64,000 nucleotides of DNA from Nematopogon swammerdamellus (GCA_946902875.1 OX336340.1:21591566-21655565), one strand, 5' to 3'. Counted from the first letter of the stretch, positions 21,846-32,104 are shown. The notes: generated by a model from the letters alone, not told the origin. Numbers and translations: made by a program.

Positions 21846-22330
21846 ATTGAAATATTAGTAGACCGGATAGTGAGAAACGGATTCAAGACTGATCTCTTCG
21901 CTGTGGAAGTCGGAGCAAGAGGACTACCAGAGAAGTCACTCTACAGTTTCTTCAAGAACCTAGGTCTACCAAGATCGACGCTAAGCTCATATTTAGGGCG
22001 TGAGCTTCGAAAATATCACTGGAGGCATCCTACAGAATCTAGATAGGCAGAGAGACGGAGGTCGAGAGCGGGACTGGTGGTTCTCCGCGTCCTAGTCATC
22101 GCAGACTAGCTGACGAGGGCTCGATGCGAGCTGAAACGTAACGCATGCTGAAGAACTACACAGAGTGGCCACTCGCTAGTCCCGACCTTGATTGACACCC
22201 TCCTCTACTGCCAAATGGGCCCGGTTATATTCGGTGAAGCCATCGCAAGCTCAGTTTGACACCTTTCTTCTAGTGCCTGACACTGGCAGTGCATGGACGC
22301 ATTATATTTAGACAAATTATGCAAATTATG
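21846..22330 (+). pseudogene. Retroelement-like C-terminal coding fragment
   Basis: A plus-strand frame from 21846 to the stop at 22044-22046, without a Met, reads VDRIVRNGFKTDLFAVEVGA, then RGLPEKSLYSFFKNLGLPRS and a basic end. The 'FAVEVGARGLpxKSLYxxxKxLGL' pattern resembles the C-terminal region of some retroelement polyproteins. I cannot name the family with certainty. The GC-rich sequence to about 22330 is probably the rest of the insertion (3' untranslated). No start, no catalytic motif. Confidence 0.45.
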
Positions 22331-22940
22331 TGCTCGATCTCGCCGGTACTGCGTATTTTTTTACGCAATACTTACCACAGAATGTGATACTTAAAGGTTG
22401 ACTGGAAGATATAACTTGTAGTGATAAGCCCACATTTGCATACTCCTGTATTATATTTTCTTTCTTTCAAGTACCTGTGTACAGCTTTTCTGAGAATTCT
22501 GTACAATATAGTGTTTCTATTATATTCTACTTGTCATAGGTACCTACTCTTGTGCGTATATGCTAGTTAAATAAAAAGCCACACATGTGTTACCATCATA
22601 AATACACCACATATAAATTACTACATACGAGTGTATAAAATACATACAGAGATGTATTACCGATATTTTTCATGTAACAAAATTTCCATCCTGTGGCCCA
22701 CAGGCTGTGGGAGGTCGATCGAAGTCGTGAGGGATAAAGAAATTATATCTAGAAACCTGTGATGCAGTCAAAAAAAGCGTGTTGATCATATTTTAAGATT
22801 GAAATATTGAAAACCCTTAAAAATATTATTTAAAAAAAAAAATCAAGCTATACAATTTGTGGCCCATGCTTTAACGCACGAGAAAGTTATTTCAGCAGTA
22901 ATTCCCTAACTCATTACCTCCGTACATATGTAAGTCGTAC
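22331..22940. other. AT-rich, no feature seen
   Basis: Only short repeated words such as GTACATATGTA near 22920-22960. Confidence 0.4.
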
Positions 22941-22942
22941 AT

Positions 22943-23400
22943 ATGTATGTAAGTACATATCTACAGGCAGTGCCCGCACCACCGGGGTTCGAAGCCGCAG
23001 TGCGTAACGAATTAGTCTATGGTGACACCGCTCCGTGGCGCCGCCGCGATGTACACGGCCACAGAGAATTCAAAAGAATAGGAGCGGCATGTCTCGAGCA
23101 GGTGAAGCCATCGATACAAGAGGGCAAAATTCTTGTGCACGATTTAGGATCATGACTCTGCAGATCCTCGGGTGACTGCCGGGCCCGGGCGTACCTGCTG
23201 CAACGAATCAGCTTGGCGGTGCAGCGAGGTAACGCCGCTAGTGTCATGGGAACTTTCCCCTCGTCGGCCTCTTTGGATGAAATTTATTATCTAGCGAACT
23301 GAGGCCATTGAGGGAATTGCTCTATCACTCTGGCGGTAGGTCAACCCGGGTCGTGGTAGTCCCTCGAGGGGCTAATTATTTTTAAAGTTTGTTTGTTTTG
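22943..23400 (+). pseudogene. LINE-E C-terminus (R1/Jockey-like) and 3' UTR
   Basis: The frame from 23156 reads a C-rich stretch and then AYLLQRISLAVQRGNAASVM followed by GTFPSSASLDEIYYLAN, with a stop at 23300-23302. 'QRxSLAVQRGNAASVxGT' is a C-terminal pattern I associate with insect non-LTR retrotransposons. Upstream, another frame (22943-23155) is open but ends just before, so the copy is probably frameshifted. After the stop come CCCGGGTCGTGGTAGTCCCT and a T/A-rich tail. The clade is uncertain. Confidence 0.45.
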
Positions 23401-23935
23401 TTTTAGTTTAGGTAATTTTAATTTTATAGGTAGTTTTAGTTTCTATTTTAATTTAAATTTAATTATGTACTAGAGAAAGTATATTCATCTATGTTAGTGT
23501 AATTTTTTTGTTTAGATACCTACAACGCCGGAGCTAAATATTTGTATTTCGACCGAAAAAAAAATATTTTTTTTATTGTTTAATGTCATGCAGTTCATTA
23601 AGTTTTATTGAGTCATCTATCGCTTCAGATATTCAAAAGATAAAAAAACAGGAACGTATATTCGACTGTCCTTATTACAACAAAAAAAAAGAATTAAAAA
23701 TCGGATAAGGTTTAGGGGGGTAAGAAACATAAATGCCGAAAGACTATTATGTATGAACATCCGACTCGTCTTAAGTATAGTGATTCTATACTTTTAATTA
23801 TTTTTTGTACGGCCGTTTGCATCGCACATACTGTTGTATGTACTGCGGTTTCCCTACATTATAATGACGCTGGTTTTAAATGTTATGTGTTTGTTTTATT
23901 TATGGGCTTACAAAAGAAATCCTTTAGATAGCTTT
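23401..23935. other. AT-rich, no feature seen
   Basis: Probably LINE-E 3' sequence at first (TTTTAGTTTAGGTAATTTTA), then unassigned AT-rich DNA. Confidence 0.35.
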
Positions 23936-24165
23936 TTTAGGGTTTTGTATCCGTACGGGACTCTGTTACTAATCCTACGCCGCCGTCTTTCCGTCCTTCC
24001 TACCTCTAAAGTGCTTTATCTTTTGAACCGTAATAGGTGTCCAGTTGAAATTTTCACATATTATGTAATATGTTATGGATGGTGGTATATCAACCAACAA
24101 ATAATAATAAAAAAAAAAAACGAAAAGTAAAAATTAACGTCCCCTCTTTTCAAGATTGTTTTGTT
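23936..24165 (-). repeat. Repeat F copy
   Basis: TAGGGTTTTGTATCCGTACG, ACTCTGTTACTAATCCTACG, TTTGAACCGTAATAGGTGTC and an 'ATGGTGGTATATCAACC' box. Diverged but collinear with the other minus-strand F copies. The separate terminal module lies at 24485-24545, beyond an intervening insertion. Confidence 0.65.
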
Positions 24166-24167
24166 TA

Positions 24168-24430
24168 AAGTCAAAGTCAAAGTCAAAGTCAAATCATTTA
24201 TTTCCAATGGAGTAGTTTCGTACAATTTTACAATTTCTTATAAAATTATTCTACTTTAAGAAAAGTCAAAAATAATAAAATTATTAATAATACAAATAAA
24301 ATTAATATAACAAAAACGTCAAAACACAGAATAAATTATCATATTTAAAAATTTCAAATAAAATTTAATCTAACCTAGCCTATTATAAATTCCCAGTATT
24401 GCCCTAAATACATACAAGCGTCAAACTTGA
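24168..24430 (-). mobile_element. Retroelement 3' end with (GTCAAA)n tail
   Basis: (GTCAAA)5 then TCATTTATTTCCAATGG and a TTTCGTACAATTTTACAATT stretch. This arrangement, a hexanucleotide tail in front of an AT-rich end, is a common lepidopteran LINE or SINE terminus. It lies inside repeat F, separating its two parts. Confidence 0.5.
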
Positions 24431-24484
24431 TGTGAATATAGTGAAAACTCTAAGGAAGACAACAAATAATAAAAGTTCGCCAAT

Positions 24485-24545
24485 TCAGTTGCGGTACGGA
24501 AGCCTCGGTGCGCGAGTCCGACTCGCACTTGGCCAGTCTTTTTGT
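24485..24545 (-). repeat. Repeat F terminal module
   Basis: GGTACGGAAGCCTCGGTGCG, then CGAGTCCGACTCGCACTTGG. Completes the F copy interrupted at 24168. Confidence 0.75.
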
Positions 24546-25433
24546 TTCCTGTTGGTATGTTTCAGCAGATATAGTTATACATCTGAATATAAATGAAACT
24601 CCTGAATCAATGTGGTCAACTTATGAACGACTGAACAATTATTCAAAATAAAGAATCCTCTATTTTAATAATTACATACCTGCATACAATCATGATGTAT
24701 GTCGAAAGTTGGGGTGGGGGCGAGAGACACGCCAAACTACCATACATTTTTAATCGCATACAGACTAGGGATCAATGATATTATAAGTTAAAAAGGAGGT
24801 AGATAGGTTATCTGAGCTCCCAAGCGGCACATAAAATACAAGACCACAGTCCTGTCTGAAGTTAGTCGGCCACCAACTACGCACGCGTTCGGACCGCTAA
24901 CCACGAGCCGCTAACACATCGAAAATGCCGTCGTGTGTAATGAATGAGATTCGGGCAGAATCTGCACTAATTCTAATAATTGGAATAGACTATTCGAGTC
25001 GGCGCATAACTGTATAGTTCTTCCTCTCAACTTTTCAAGGACCAGCCATGTGTGAGCACTGAATGTCATATACATAACCTATCTTTCCTAAAATATCATT
25101 GCTAGGGATGCATTGGTTCGACCAACTAGAAAATTTTGATAACTTGGATTGTTATTAATAAAAACCCCCCAATAAAATTCCTGGGCACGCCTGTACCGTG
25201 GCATAAATGCTGGGTATTCAGAATGCGATTCCATTTAGAAAGTGACACGACCACTTTCAAGATGGCCTCTCAATGCGACCACAGACAATTTATTCTTGTG
25301 ACGGCAGCATCAAAATTACTCCTTAGAACTTAAAGCTGACGTTTCTACAGCTTGCTTCCGTTTACCGAATTCTTCCGTGCTCTCCCAAATCTGATGTACC
25401 TGCTCGAATTTCTACTCTTCCGCAAAACAGCCA
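24546..25433. other. No gene seen
   Basis: Mixed composition and no repeat family I recognise. Short open frames are not supported by any motif. Confidence 0.4.
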
Positions 25434-25812
25434 GCCTCGTCAGCGTCGGTAGCTCAGTGGTGCGGTCGGTCGACGATTGTTGAGCAACGCTGAGCGCGGT
25501 CAGTACTTGGATGGGTGACCGCTCGACCGTTGGAGGCTGACCGTGGTTCGGATTTCACGTTAAACTGTAGGCCCCTTCCCTTCTTACCTTACTAGGTGGT
25601 AGGGTTTATCCCGGCTGGGATGATACCACCACACTGAGCGAGACGTCGGTCGATACGGCTACATATTTATTTGTGTTTTCCGTCCAGTTAAAGTGTAGCC
25701 GAAATGAAATGAAGGGAAGCACTGACATGGCACCTAGATCACCTGGTGTCATGGGCTGACATTACGGATGTTGTAGGTGATGTAGCCAACCGTGTCGGTT
25801 TTCATAAAAATT
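25434..25812 (+). mobile_element. SINE-A, full length with tRNA/5S-like head
   Basis: The head has an A-box-like GGTAGCTCAGTGGTGCGG and a 5S rRNA-like GGTCAGTACTTGGATGGG followed by TGACCGC (25498-25523). A B-box-like GTGGTTCGGATTTC lies near 25553. The SINE-A body and the tail GTGTCGGTTTTCATAAAA follow. An RNA polymerase III promoter is therefore likely inside the head. This is one of the best-preserved complete copies. Confidence 0.88.
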
Positions 25813-26589
25813 TAAATAAAACAGAATTCCGCAAGCAGAGAGGTGTGGGTGTCCTGTCGCGATACACTGGACTGGCTTGACATATGAGTTGGCGGTTGTT
25901 TAGTTCATTTCACGCTTGAGGCTGCGTTCAAATCGTCGAGGTGGGTTGCGTGGCGCCGCCGCCGCCGCGACAACACTCAAAACAATGGCGACGCATCGGA
26001 TGGGACGACACGTCAATTGCGGTCACCTTATCTACTTATACATGTGCAGTGCGGTAAATAACTTGGTAAAGAAGTAACGCAGAAACAAATAAAGATAATT
26101 CCCACTTTATTTGAAGACGAAAGTGTAAATAATATTTTTTTGGAAATATATTTTTTTTTTCGATAGTTGAATTATGTTTTTTTTTTTACAAAAAAATAAC
26201 AGATTTTGGGAATTTTTTACTTTTTTCATCAAACATCATAGAGAAAAGTTTGCGATTTTTTACTCTACATGAACTAGGGCAGGGATTGAGAAATACATTT
26301 CAAAGAGGTCCAAATTAAAAGAGCTCAAATATTGGCTGACCAAAAAAGAATAATGCATTGACATCCGTGAAAAACTATATAATCTTATTTATTGTCTTTT
26401 AAATAATGTATTACAAGTTTATGGTAATTTTTTATCAACTGTAATCCTTTGGCTGGTGACATTTTAGGGAGTGATGTATGAAAAAGTCTCATCTAGATCA
26501 GTGTCTGCCTGTCTTAATATGTTATTCTAAACACATGAATACAGCCTACGGTGTTAAGCTGTACCTTTTGCAAAAAAAAATTGAGAAAT
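25813..26589. other. No gene; one GC-rich patch
   Basis: 25915-26030 is GC-rich (GCGTGGCGCCGCCGCCGCC) and contains ACAATGGCGACGC. The rest is AT-rich with T- and A-runs. Confidence 0.4.
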
Positions 26590-26785
26590 ACATGATTTGA
26601 TTTGATAACTTCGGCCTCCTCTGTTTCTTGTATTTTTTATGTAAACCAACATGGGTGGCTGTGCCGAGAGACAAAGTGCTGTCGACTGCAACGGTGCAGT
26701 CGACAGAGCCAAAATCATCTCTCCTCGCGAAAGCACGCTCAGTTAGGCGCCATGTTAGCAGATTTGACACTAGAACCGTTGGTAA
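26590..26785 (-). mobile_element. LINE-A 3' end
   Basis: The T-run and ATGTAAACCAACATGGGTGG at the left, TGTGCCGAGAGAC, and CTCTCCTCGCGAAAGCACGC with TTAGGCGCCATGTTAGCAG. Contains a local inverted duplication of GTCGACTGCA around 26680-26705. Only the last codons and the 3' untranslated region are present. Confidence 0.8.
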
Positions 26786-27589
26786 GCCTATAGAAGAGGA
26801 GATACATACAATACATAATCACGCCTTTCTCCCAATTTATAGGCAGAGAAAAGGGAACTGCGTGTGTGTCGCATTCCTGAGATGTATTTCTTCCTCATTA
26901 TTGTTTTCAGTTCCACTTCAATAACCACAATCTCATAAAACATAAACCGCTGAAACTTGAAGCCTACTTGCTTGCAACAAGAACAATTTCCAACTCGAAA
27001 AAGCTTCTCAAAGTTTTCAGCAGCGCGCGACAGTAGCTCCGCCGCGGCCGTCGCTGAAACAAAATGGCGTCTTCAATACTCTCGCCAGCCCCTAGATGGC
27101 GTTGCTTGAATTATACGCATTCATTATTCATACATAAGTTAAACATTTCTTTTTTTCTTTTCAGCGGTTCATAGAGCTTCTCAAGGTAAACTTTCCTCAT
27201 ATATTGCAATACTGCCTTTATTGAGACATACTCCTCTTAGGGTTCCGTTACCAGCGACGCTTGTAAAATAAAAGATTCAGCTGTCAGATTAGCGTTAACA
27301 TCTGTACGCGTGAACCTTAATTTTTTGTATTTATTTGTAACGTGTGTCTCACTGTCTGACAACATAGGTAATAGTCATACAAAATATTTAATATTTTTTC
27401 TTCCGAATTACATAAATGTATCTCGCGGCTTAGCTCGTAATTGCCATATTCTATAAAATTTAAATATTTAATATCCTTAGATGTACCTACCATAAAACGT
27501 GAGTGAAAACCCCATGTGTATTGATTTAGCAATTCTCGAGTTATAAGCGAACACAGCATCGGTGACGGTGAGTTGTCGGTAATTTTTTT
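26786..27589. other. No gene; CpG-rich patch near 27030
   Basis: 27010-27125 is CpG-rich with CAAAATGGCG (27060) and AGATGGCGTTGC. It might be a small promoter or enhancer but shows nothing decisive. The remainder is AT-rich. Confidence 0.35.
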
Positions 27590-27675
27590 TTTATGGGAAG
27601 CACGACATATGTCGCTCGCCAGACTAACGCAGAGCTGGTGTAGTCCGACGGCGCCCACGGGCATTCGGATATTTA
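27590..27675 (-). mobile_element. LINE-D 3' end
   Basis: ATGGGAAGCACGACATATGT, 'CGCCAGACTAACGCAGAG', GTAGTCCGACGGCGCCCACG and GGCATTCGGATATTTA are the exact counterpart, reversed, of the end at 63265-63354. Confidence 0.8.
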
Positions 27676-27825
27676 ATGGGGGCTAGAAAATAATACATAC
27701 AAATATAGAAAAAATACTGAAATAAATATCGTATTGATTTTATGAATTTGTAAAATGTTATAACAACAATGCTCGAAGTGAAGAGAATCTGAATTGCCAA
27801 ATCGAGTAGGAGTTCTATTGGTTAA

Positions 27826-28110
27826 CCAAGTTTAGCAAAGTATTCTATCAAGCAGCAAGTAAGGCACAAAGACTCACCTGCTGCGTGACTCAGTGGAAGG
27901 ACCGTGCCAAGGTGAGAGGTGGCAAGCCTATCGCTCTTTAGCGCGGCATCTCGTCCTTATACCTTAGTCGCCTTTTACGACATGCGGGGAGAGACACAGT
28001 GGGGCTATTCTTTTTAAGTACCGGCCTCACACAGTGTTTTGGCGGCACAACACCGATTACTCTGCTTACACTGATTGTCGGGATACGGCGTGTGTGCCAC
28101 ACGTGGCGTG
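27826..28110 (-). mobile_element. SINE-C copy, ends swapped
   Basis: The plus-strand order is GCAAAGTATTCTATCAAGCA, CACCTGCTGCGTGACTCAGT, the head reversed (GCTATTCTTTTTAAGTACCG), then TTTTGGCGGCACAACACCGA and a plus-strand tail GATTGTCGGGATACGGCG. The tail follows the head in the opposite orientation, so the copy is a composite of two pieces. Confidence 0.65.
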
Positions 28111-28660
28111 GCGTGAAAATTTGACTTAGGGAAGCCGGAGGCCAGAGTCAAGATAATATGAAATTGAATAAATAAAAAAATAAATTCGAAAAACATAGTT
28201 ACCTATCTTCAGGTAGCCAGCAATGCATTAGGTTCGCAGGATTCGCAGCCACTACCGTCATAAAATTGTGGCCCATTGGATTTTATTTAACAATACGCTA
28301 GGTACATTAATGCATGACATGCATGCATAGTGGCTTTGAAAAAAAGCCTTTTTGAAGAGGGCATGTTACGTGTGAGTGAGTTGAGAGTGTGATTTGAGTT
28401 GAAAATAATTATGAATAGAATTAGAAATTTTGTGACACACTGTGTGGTATGTATGTATGTATTCTATTGGTGTTGATTGATGAGGTTGGGCCTTAGACAG
28501 CTCAAGTATATTATCATATGCATAATATACTATTTCTATATTACTTATCTACTTACTGTCGGAGATTCTCCGACAGTGCTCCTGAAATCTTTCCACCTCC
28601 GGCGAACTTTCCTCACTCAAGTTAAATAAGTAGCGAAAGTATGCTTAAGTTATGCTTAAG
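28111..28660. other. No gene seen
   Basis: A fragment resembling the SINE-C end (GTGTGGTATGTATGTATG) is at 28440-28460. GTCGGAGATTCTCCGAC at 28558-28574 is a short palindrome. Otherwise unassigned. Confidence 0.4.
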
Positions 28661-28716
28661 TGAAGGGAGAGGTGCGGCGGCGGGGCGGGGAGGGGGGGGA
28701 GGGGGGGGGGGTGCAA
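28661..28716 (+). repeat. G-rich tract
   Basis: GGCGGCGGGGCGGGGAGGGG with further G-runs of 4 to 12. The composition could form a G-quadruplex on the plus strand. Confidence 0.7.
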
Positions 28717-28902
28717 AAAGATTTGGCCGGATTGTGATGTTAACTGCAGGGAAGGTGGCACCGTGGAGTTAGAACTGTTACAACACATCGGCCAATTATT
28801 CCTTATGATTTTTTTTTCTATTAATAAAATTTTCACAATTTTCAAAGTATGGGGTCAAAGGGTTAAAACAACAACAACTATTCAGGTGCAACTTTTAGGT
28901 AT

Positions 28903-29192
28903 CCTCCTCCTGTTCGCCTTCGCCAAACCCGCCATACTCTCGCGGAACACCCCTTTGTAGTCGACAGAAGAGTTCTTCGAACTGCACGATTCTCTAAATC
29001 GTTTTTGTGCCGCACTGCAAAGGTGTGGAACGGGCTCCCAGGGAATATCTTCCCCACTCCTACAATCCACGGATCTTCAAATCGCGGGTTAATAGCCTTT
29101 CCCCAGCAACATTAGTCCACCTCCAAGCCGGACTGGCACCTCCTCGGGGGTGAAATTGGCTGCGCCTGAGGTTGCGACCTCGGGCAGACCCA
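28903..29192 (+). pseudogene. LINE-A-related ORF2 C-terminus
   Basis: The frame from 28903 reads a proline start and then RLRQTRHTLAEHPFVVDRRV, the RFSKSFLCRTAKVWNGLPG box and NIFP. One frameshift near 29055-29060 is followed by YNPRIFKSRVNSLSPATLV and a stop at about 29147. Homologous to 3234-3776, but a clearly different subfamily with another 3' untranslated region. Confidence 0.8.
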
Positions 29193-29197
29193 CCCAG

Positions 29198-30310
29198 TTT
29201 TTTTTATTTTTTTTTATTGATAGCGCGACATGTGGCATCGTTTCACCTACAAGTAGGTGTCTAACGATGCCCATGGACATTCTGTGATGCACGGGGATTG
29301 CGAATGCCATGCCGGCCTGACAGGAGCCTTTTCACGCTCCTTTTGAAAAACCCCAGGCTTTACTTGGGAGGAAATAGATGGGCAGGGAGTGCGTTCCACA
29401 TTTTCTCGGTTCTGTGAATAAAGGACCTACAGAACCGGTTGGTGCGCATCCGTAGTAGGTCGATTGAATAGGGATGCATCCCTGCCCAGTACGCGTAGTG
29501 CGGAGGAGGAATGGGGACGACGGAATCGCGTTAAAAAGCTCCTCCGAACACTCCCCATGAAATAAACGATAGAACATACTCAAGGAGCCGACGTCCCTAC
29601 AGAGTTGCAGTGGTTCTAAGTCGCGGGACACCACAGGGTCACCCACCAGTCGCACGGCGCGACGCTGGATTGAGTCTAGCGGCGCAAGCTGGTATTTAGC
29701 TGAGCCACCCCACAAGTGCGAGCAGTACTCCAAGCAGGACCTAACCTGTGTTTTGTACAACGTCAGTTTTTGGCCCGGTGTGAAGTACCGTCGCACCTTG
29801 TTCAGTACACCCAGCTTTTTTGAGGCCAGCTTGGCCTTGCCCTCAATGTGGCGCCGGAAGTTCAAGTTGTGCGACAGTTCGACACCGAGGACCCCGAGGT
29901 GGTCGCTTAATTTCAGCGACGAGTTTTGGAAGGAAGGAGCTGGCGTGAACGCCGTTTTCTTCGCACTGAACGCACACACTTGTGTCTTCGATGCGTTGAA
30001 CACTACCAAGTTGCTCCGGCCCCATTCGGCAATAGACTGGAGGGTTTGCTCGAGTTCAGACACAAGTGCTAGCCTCTTCTCGTCCACAACTTTCCGTCCG
30101 GCTGAAGGGTGACTGGTGCAGGATCCGTGTGCCGTACTGTCGTCTGCATAACAATGTATGTTGCCGAGTGGCAGCATATCATTGATATGCAGAAGAAACA
30201 GCGTGGGAGACAACACGGAACCCTGTGGTACACCGGCATTCATTGAAATGGCGTCCGACGAGCAGCCGTCCAAGAGGACCTGAATACTACGCCCATGTAG
30301 GAAGTCGGTA
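29198..30310 (-). pseudogene. LINE-B reverse transcriptase fragment
   Basis: The longest TE coding region in the window. On the minus strand it begins in ATDFLHGRSIQVLLDG (the truncated 5' end, about 30305). It shows GVPQGS with LSPTLFLLHINDM (RT domain, motif B region) and CYADDS (catalytic motif C with two Asp, about 43 residues after the first ATG at 30273). The thumb and C-terminal boxes YKTQVRSCLEYCSHLWGGS, SIQRRAVRLVGDP and SLSMFYRLFHGECS follow. A one-base deletion in a C-run near 29486 shifts the frame after TRTGQG, so the normal end (as at 9062-9630) is lost. The endonuclease and the first RT motifs are missing. The type is Jockey/CR1 superclade. Confidence 0.9.
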
Positions 30311-30411
30311 GCAATAAAAAAAAAAAACTTTTAGGTATATGAAAATAAGGTGAAAATATGATTTCTTTCATAAATTTAAATACATTGATAAAAAGCGGAG
30401 TTTAGGGATTA

Positions 30412-30562
30412 TACAATTCTTTATTCTTTATTCATCATCCATAGACAGAACACTGCACTCCAATTCGTCATACTTATTTTAACATCATTTAGCATTTTGC
30501 CAGTTCGATTATCACAGCGAAGGAGAACTGGCAAGAAACTTCGCCGATGATAAAGTACAATT
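30412..30562 (-). mobile_element. Retroelement 3' end with (GAATAAA) tail
   Basis: ATTCTTTATTCTTTATTCAT, CATCCATAGACAGAACACTG, CATTTAGCATTTTGCCAGTT and CGATTATCACAGCGAAG match the plus-strand copy at 36860-36997. A dispersed 3' end of an unidentified retroelement. Confidence 0.65.
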
Positions 30563-30565
30563 TTT

Positions 30566-30625
30566 TTTTCGTTTTTTCGTCGTTCGACGTTTCGCTCCTC
30601 GCTCCGGGGACTCGTCAGGGCTCGC
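30566..30625 (-). ncRNA. Possible hammerhead-like motif
   Basis: On the minus strand CTGACGAG (30618-30611) is followed after 17 bases by GAAAC (30593-30589) and a self-complementary GTCGAACGAC. CUGANGA...GAAA is the conserved core of hammerhead ribozymes. Stem II pairs only partly (GTCC/GGAGC), and no UH cleavage position is obvious, so this may be a decayed motif or chance. Penelope-like retroelements and some other repeats carry such ribozymes. Confidence 0.25.
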
Positions 30626-30656
30626 GTAACTGTAATGGACGATTGTAAGTAGCTCT

Positions 30657-30850
30657 GTACCCTAATCACGAGATTTAACCTACATCGCGTACTACGCTAC
30701 GCCGCCGTGTTCTCCGCATCATTTTGTATGGAGAAACGAAGTTCGCAAATCTATCACTAGAGGCGTTGCTCCGTTTCTCCATACAAAATGATGCGGAGAA
30801 CACGGCGTAGCGTAGTACGCGGTGTAGGTTAAATCTCATGATTAGGGTAC
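30657..30850. mobile_element. MITE-like hairpin, about 80-bp arms
   Basis: GTACCCTAATCACGAGATTT, ACTACGCTACGCCGCCGTGT and TCTCCGCATCATTTTGTATG (30657-30735) are mirrored by CATACAAAATGATGCGGAGA, ACACGGCGTAGCGTAGTACG and TAAATCTCATGATTAGGGTAC (30776-30850). The left arm has a 3-base insertion. No coding capacity. Confidence 0.8.
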
Positions 30851-30934
30851 TGTGCATCATTGCGCACATTATCTAGTTAATGTGCATGTGCATTGCACAT
30901 TTGCATTGCATTGCGCACATCAATTTAATTTATA

Positions 30935-31450
30935 ATATAATAGAATAGAATAGAATAGTATTTTATTCATTTGTACACATGCATTATTAATACATTAACA
31001 TAAATTGAGCTAATTAGTAGGTACAAAAGAAAGGGCGTTAGGCGCAGCATATGGCCACTCGAGTGTCTCAAGGGCCGCTGTTTTTAAGCCTAGCCTACAT
31101 TAATACTAAAATTAAATTAAATCTAAAGAACTGTATACAAAATTAACCACACTACATACACATTTACACAATTTTTACAAGTTTACACAGGATTAATTAA
31201 CACAGAAGTCTTAACTAAATATAATTACCAATTACATAAAAACAAACTATCAAAATATATAAAAACCAAAAATTATGCCAAGCATCGCGACGGCGGCGAG
31301 CGCACGCATCATTTAAATTTACATCAATAAACCCTATTAATTCGAGAGCTGGCTTCAGCGAATCCCGTGTAAGAAGAGCCAGGCGCCATCATACGGTAAT
31401 AGGTATGTTGAATATAAATTGTGTTCACTATTCTAAGTGCAACATTTGAA
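30935..31450 (-). mobile_element. Probable LINE 3' end with (TTCTA)n tail
   Basis: (AATAG)n at 30940-30957, then TATTTTATTCATTTGTACAC and a long AT-rich stretch. Reverse-strand words near 31400-31320 (ACCTATTACCGTATGATGGC) could be the end of a coding region, but I cannot assign a family. Confidence 0.4.
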
Positions 31451-32100
31451 AAATAAACTATTTACGAAAGTTAATACACAGTAACACACTCCACGTTCAA
31501 GGCTCCAGGGGTCACCTCGCAGGCTTCAGAGGTCTCAAGGTGCTTATATTTCAAGTCCCACGAGATCTCGCAGACAGTCATCGACACTTTAAACATGGCG
31601 AACGTACCTATACATACAAGCTATCTACCTATTTATCGTGTAACTAACTAACGCAGAACAGAGGCGGCCTTAGCCATTGCGAAAGTAGGTATTCATCATT
31701 GTGGGGATACAAATTATAAGGTCTGTACTACAACCGCTACAACCAAGGGTTAAATTGGTATATATCCAAACTTATATTCACAAAATGACGTCTATAACTA
31801 CGTTATTACATTTAATAAATTAAATGGAGCAGTAAACTCATTATATTTAAATATGTATTGTATTGTAATGGATAAGTATATATATTAATTGCACCTAATA
31901 AAATATGGGCAGAAGGTAATAATTAATTTAAGGCATTTAACAGAATACCTTTGGGGTATGACAACTGCTAGGTGAGTATGCGTAGCTGTGTAAGAAATAA
32001 AACTTCAAACCTACAAGCATAATCTTGCTTGAATAATGAAATCCGTACAATTTTAGTTTTACATGAATCTAAACCAACACAGTTTTGCTTTATTTTAAAT
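31451..32100. other. No feature seen
   Basis: AT-rich with no recognised family; one GC-richer patch at 31490-31570. Confidence 0.4.
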
Positions 32101-32104
32101 CAAA

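Larger units (their letters stand above)
28890..30338. mobile_element. Nested LINE pair with 13-bp target duplication
   Basis: AACTTTTAGGTAT occurs at 28890-28902 and again at 30326-30338, just after a 12-base A-run. The bounded insertion holds a plus-strand LINE-A-like piece (28903-29192), a minus-strand LINE-B (29198-30310) and then poly-A. The simplest reading is that a truncated LINE-A relative inserted first, making the 13-bp duplication, and LINE-B then landed in its 3' part. Confidence 0.8.

Noticed and set aside
25434..25560. A 5S rRNA gene
   Set aside because: Only a segment of about 25 bases resembles 5S rRNA; the rest is tRNA-like and SINE body, and it recurs in other SINE copies.
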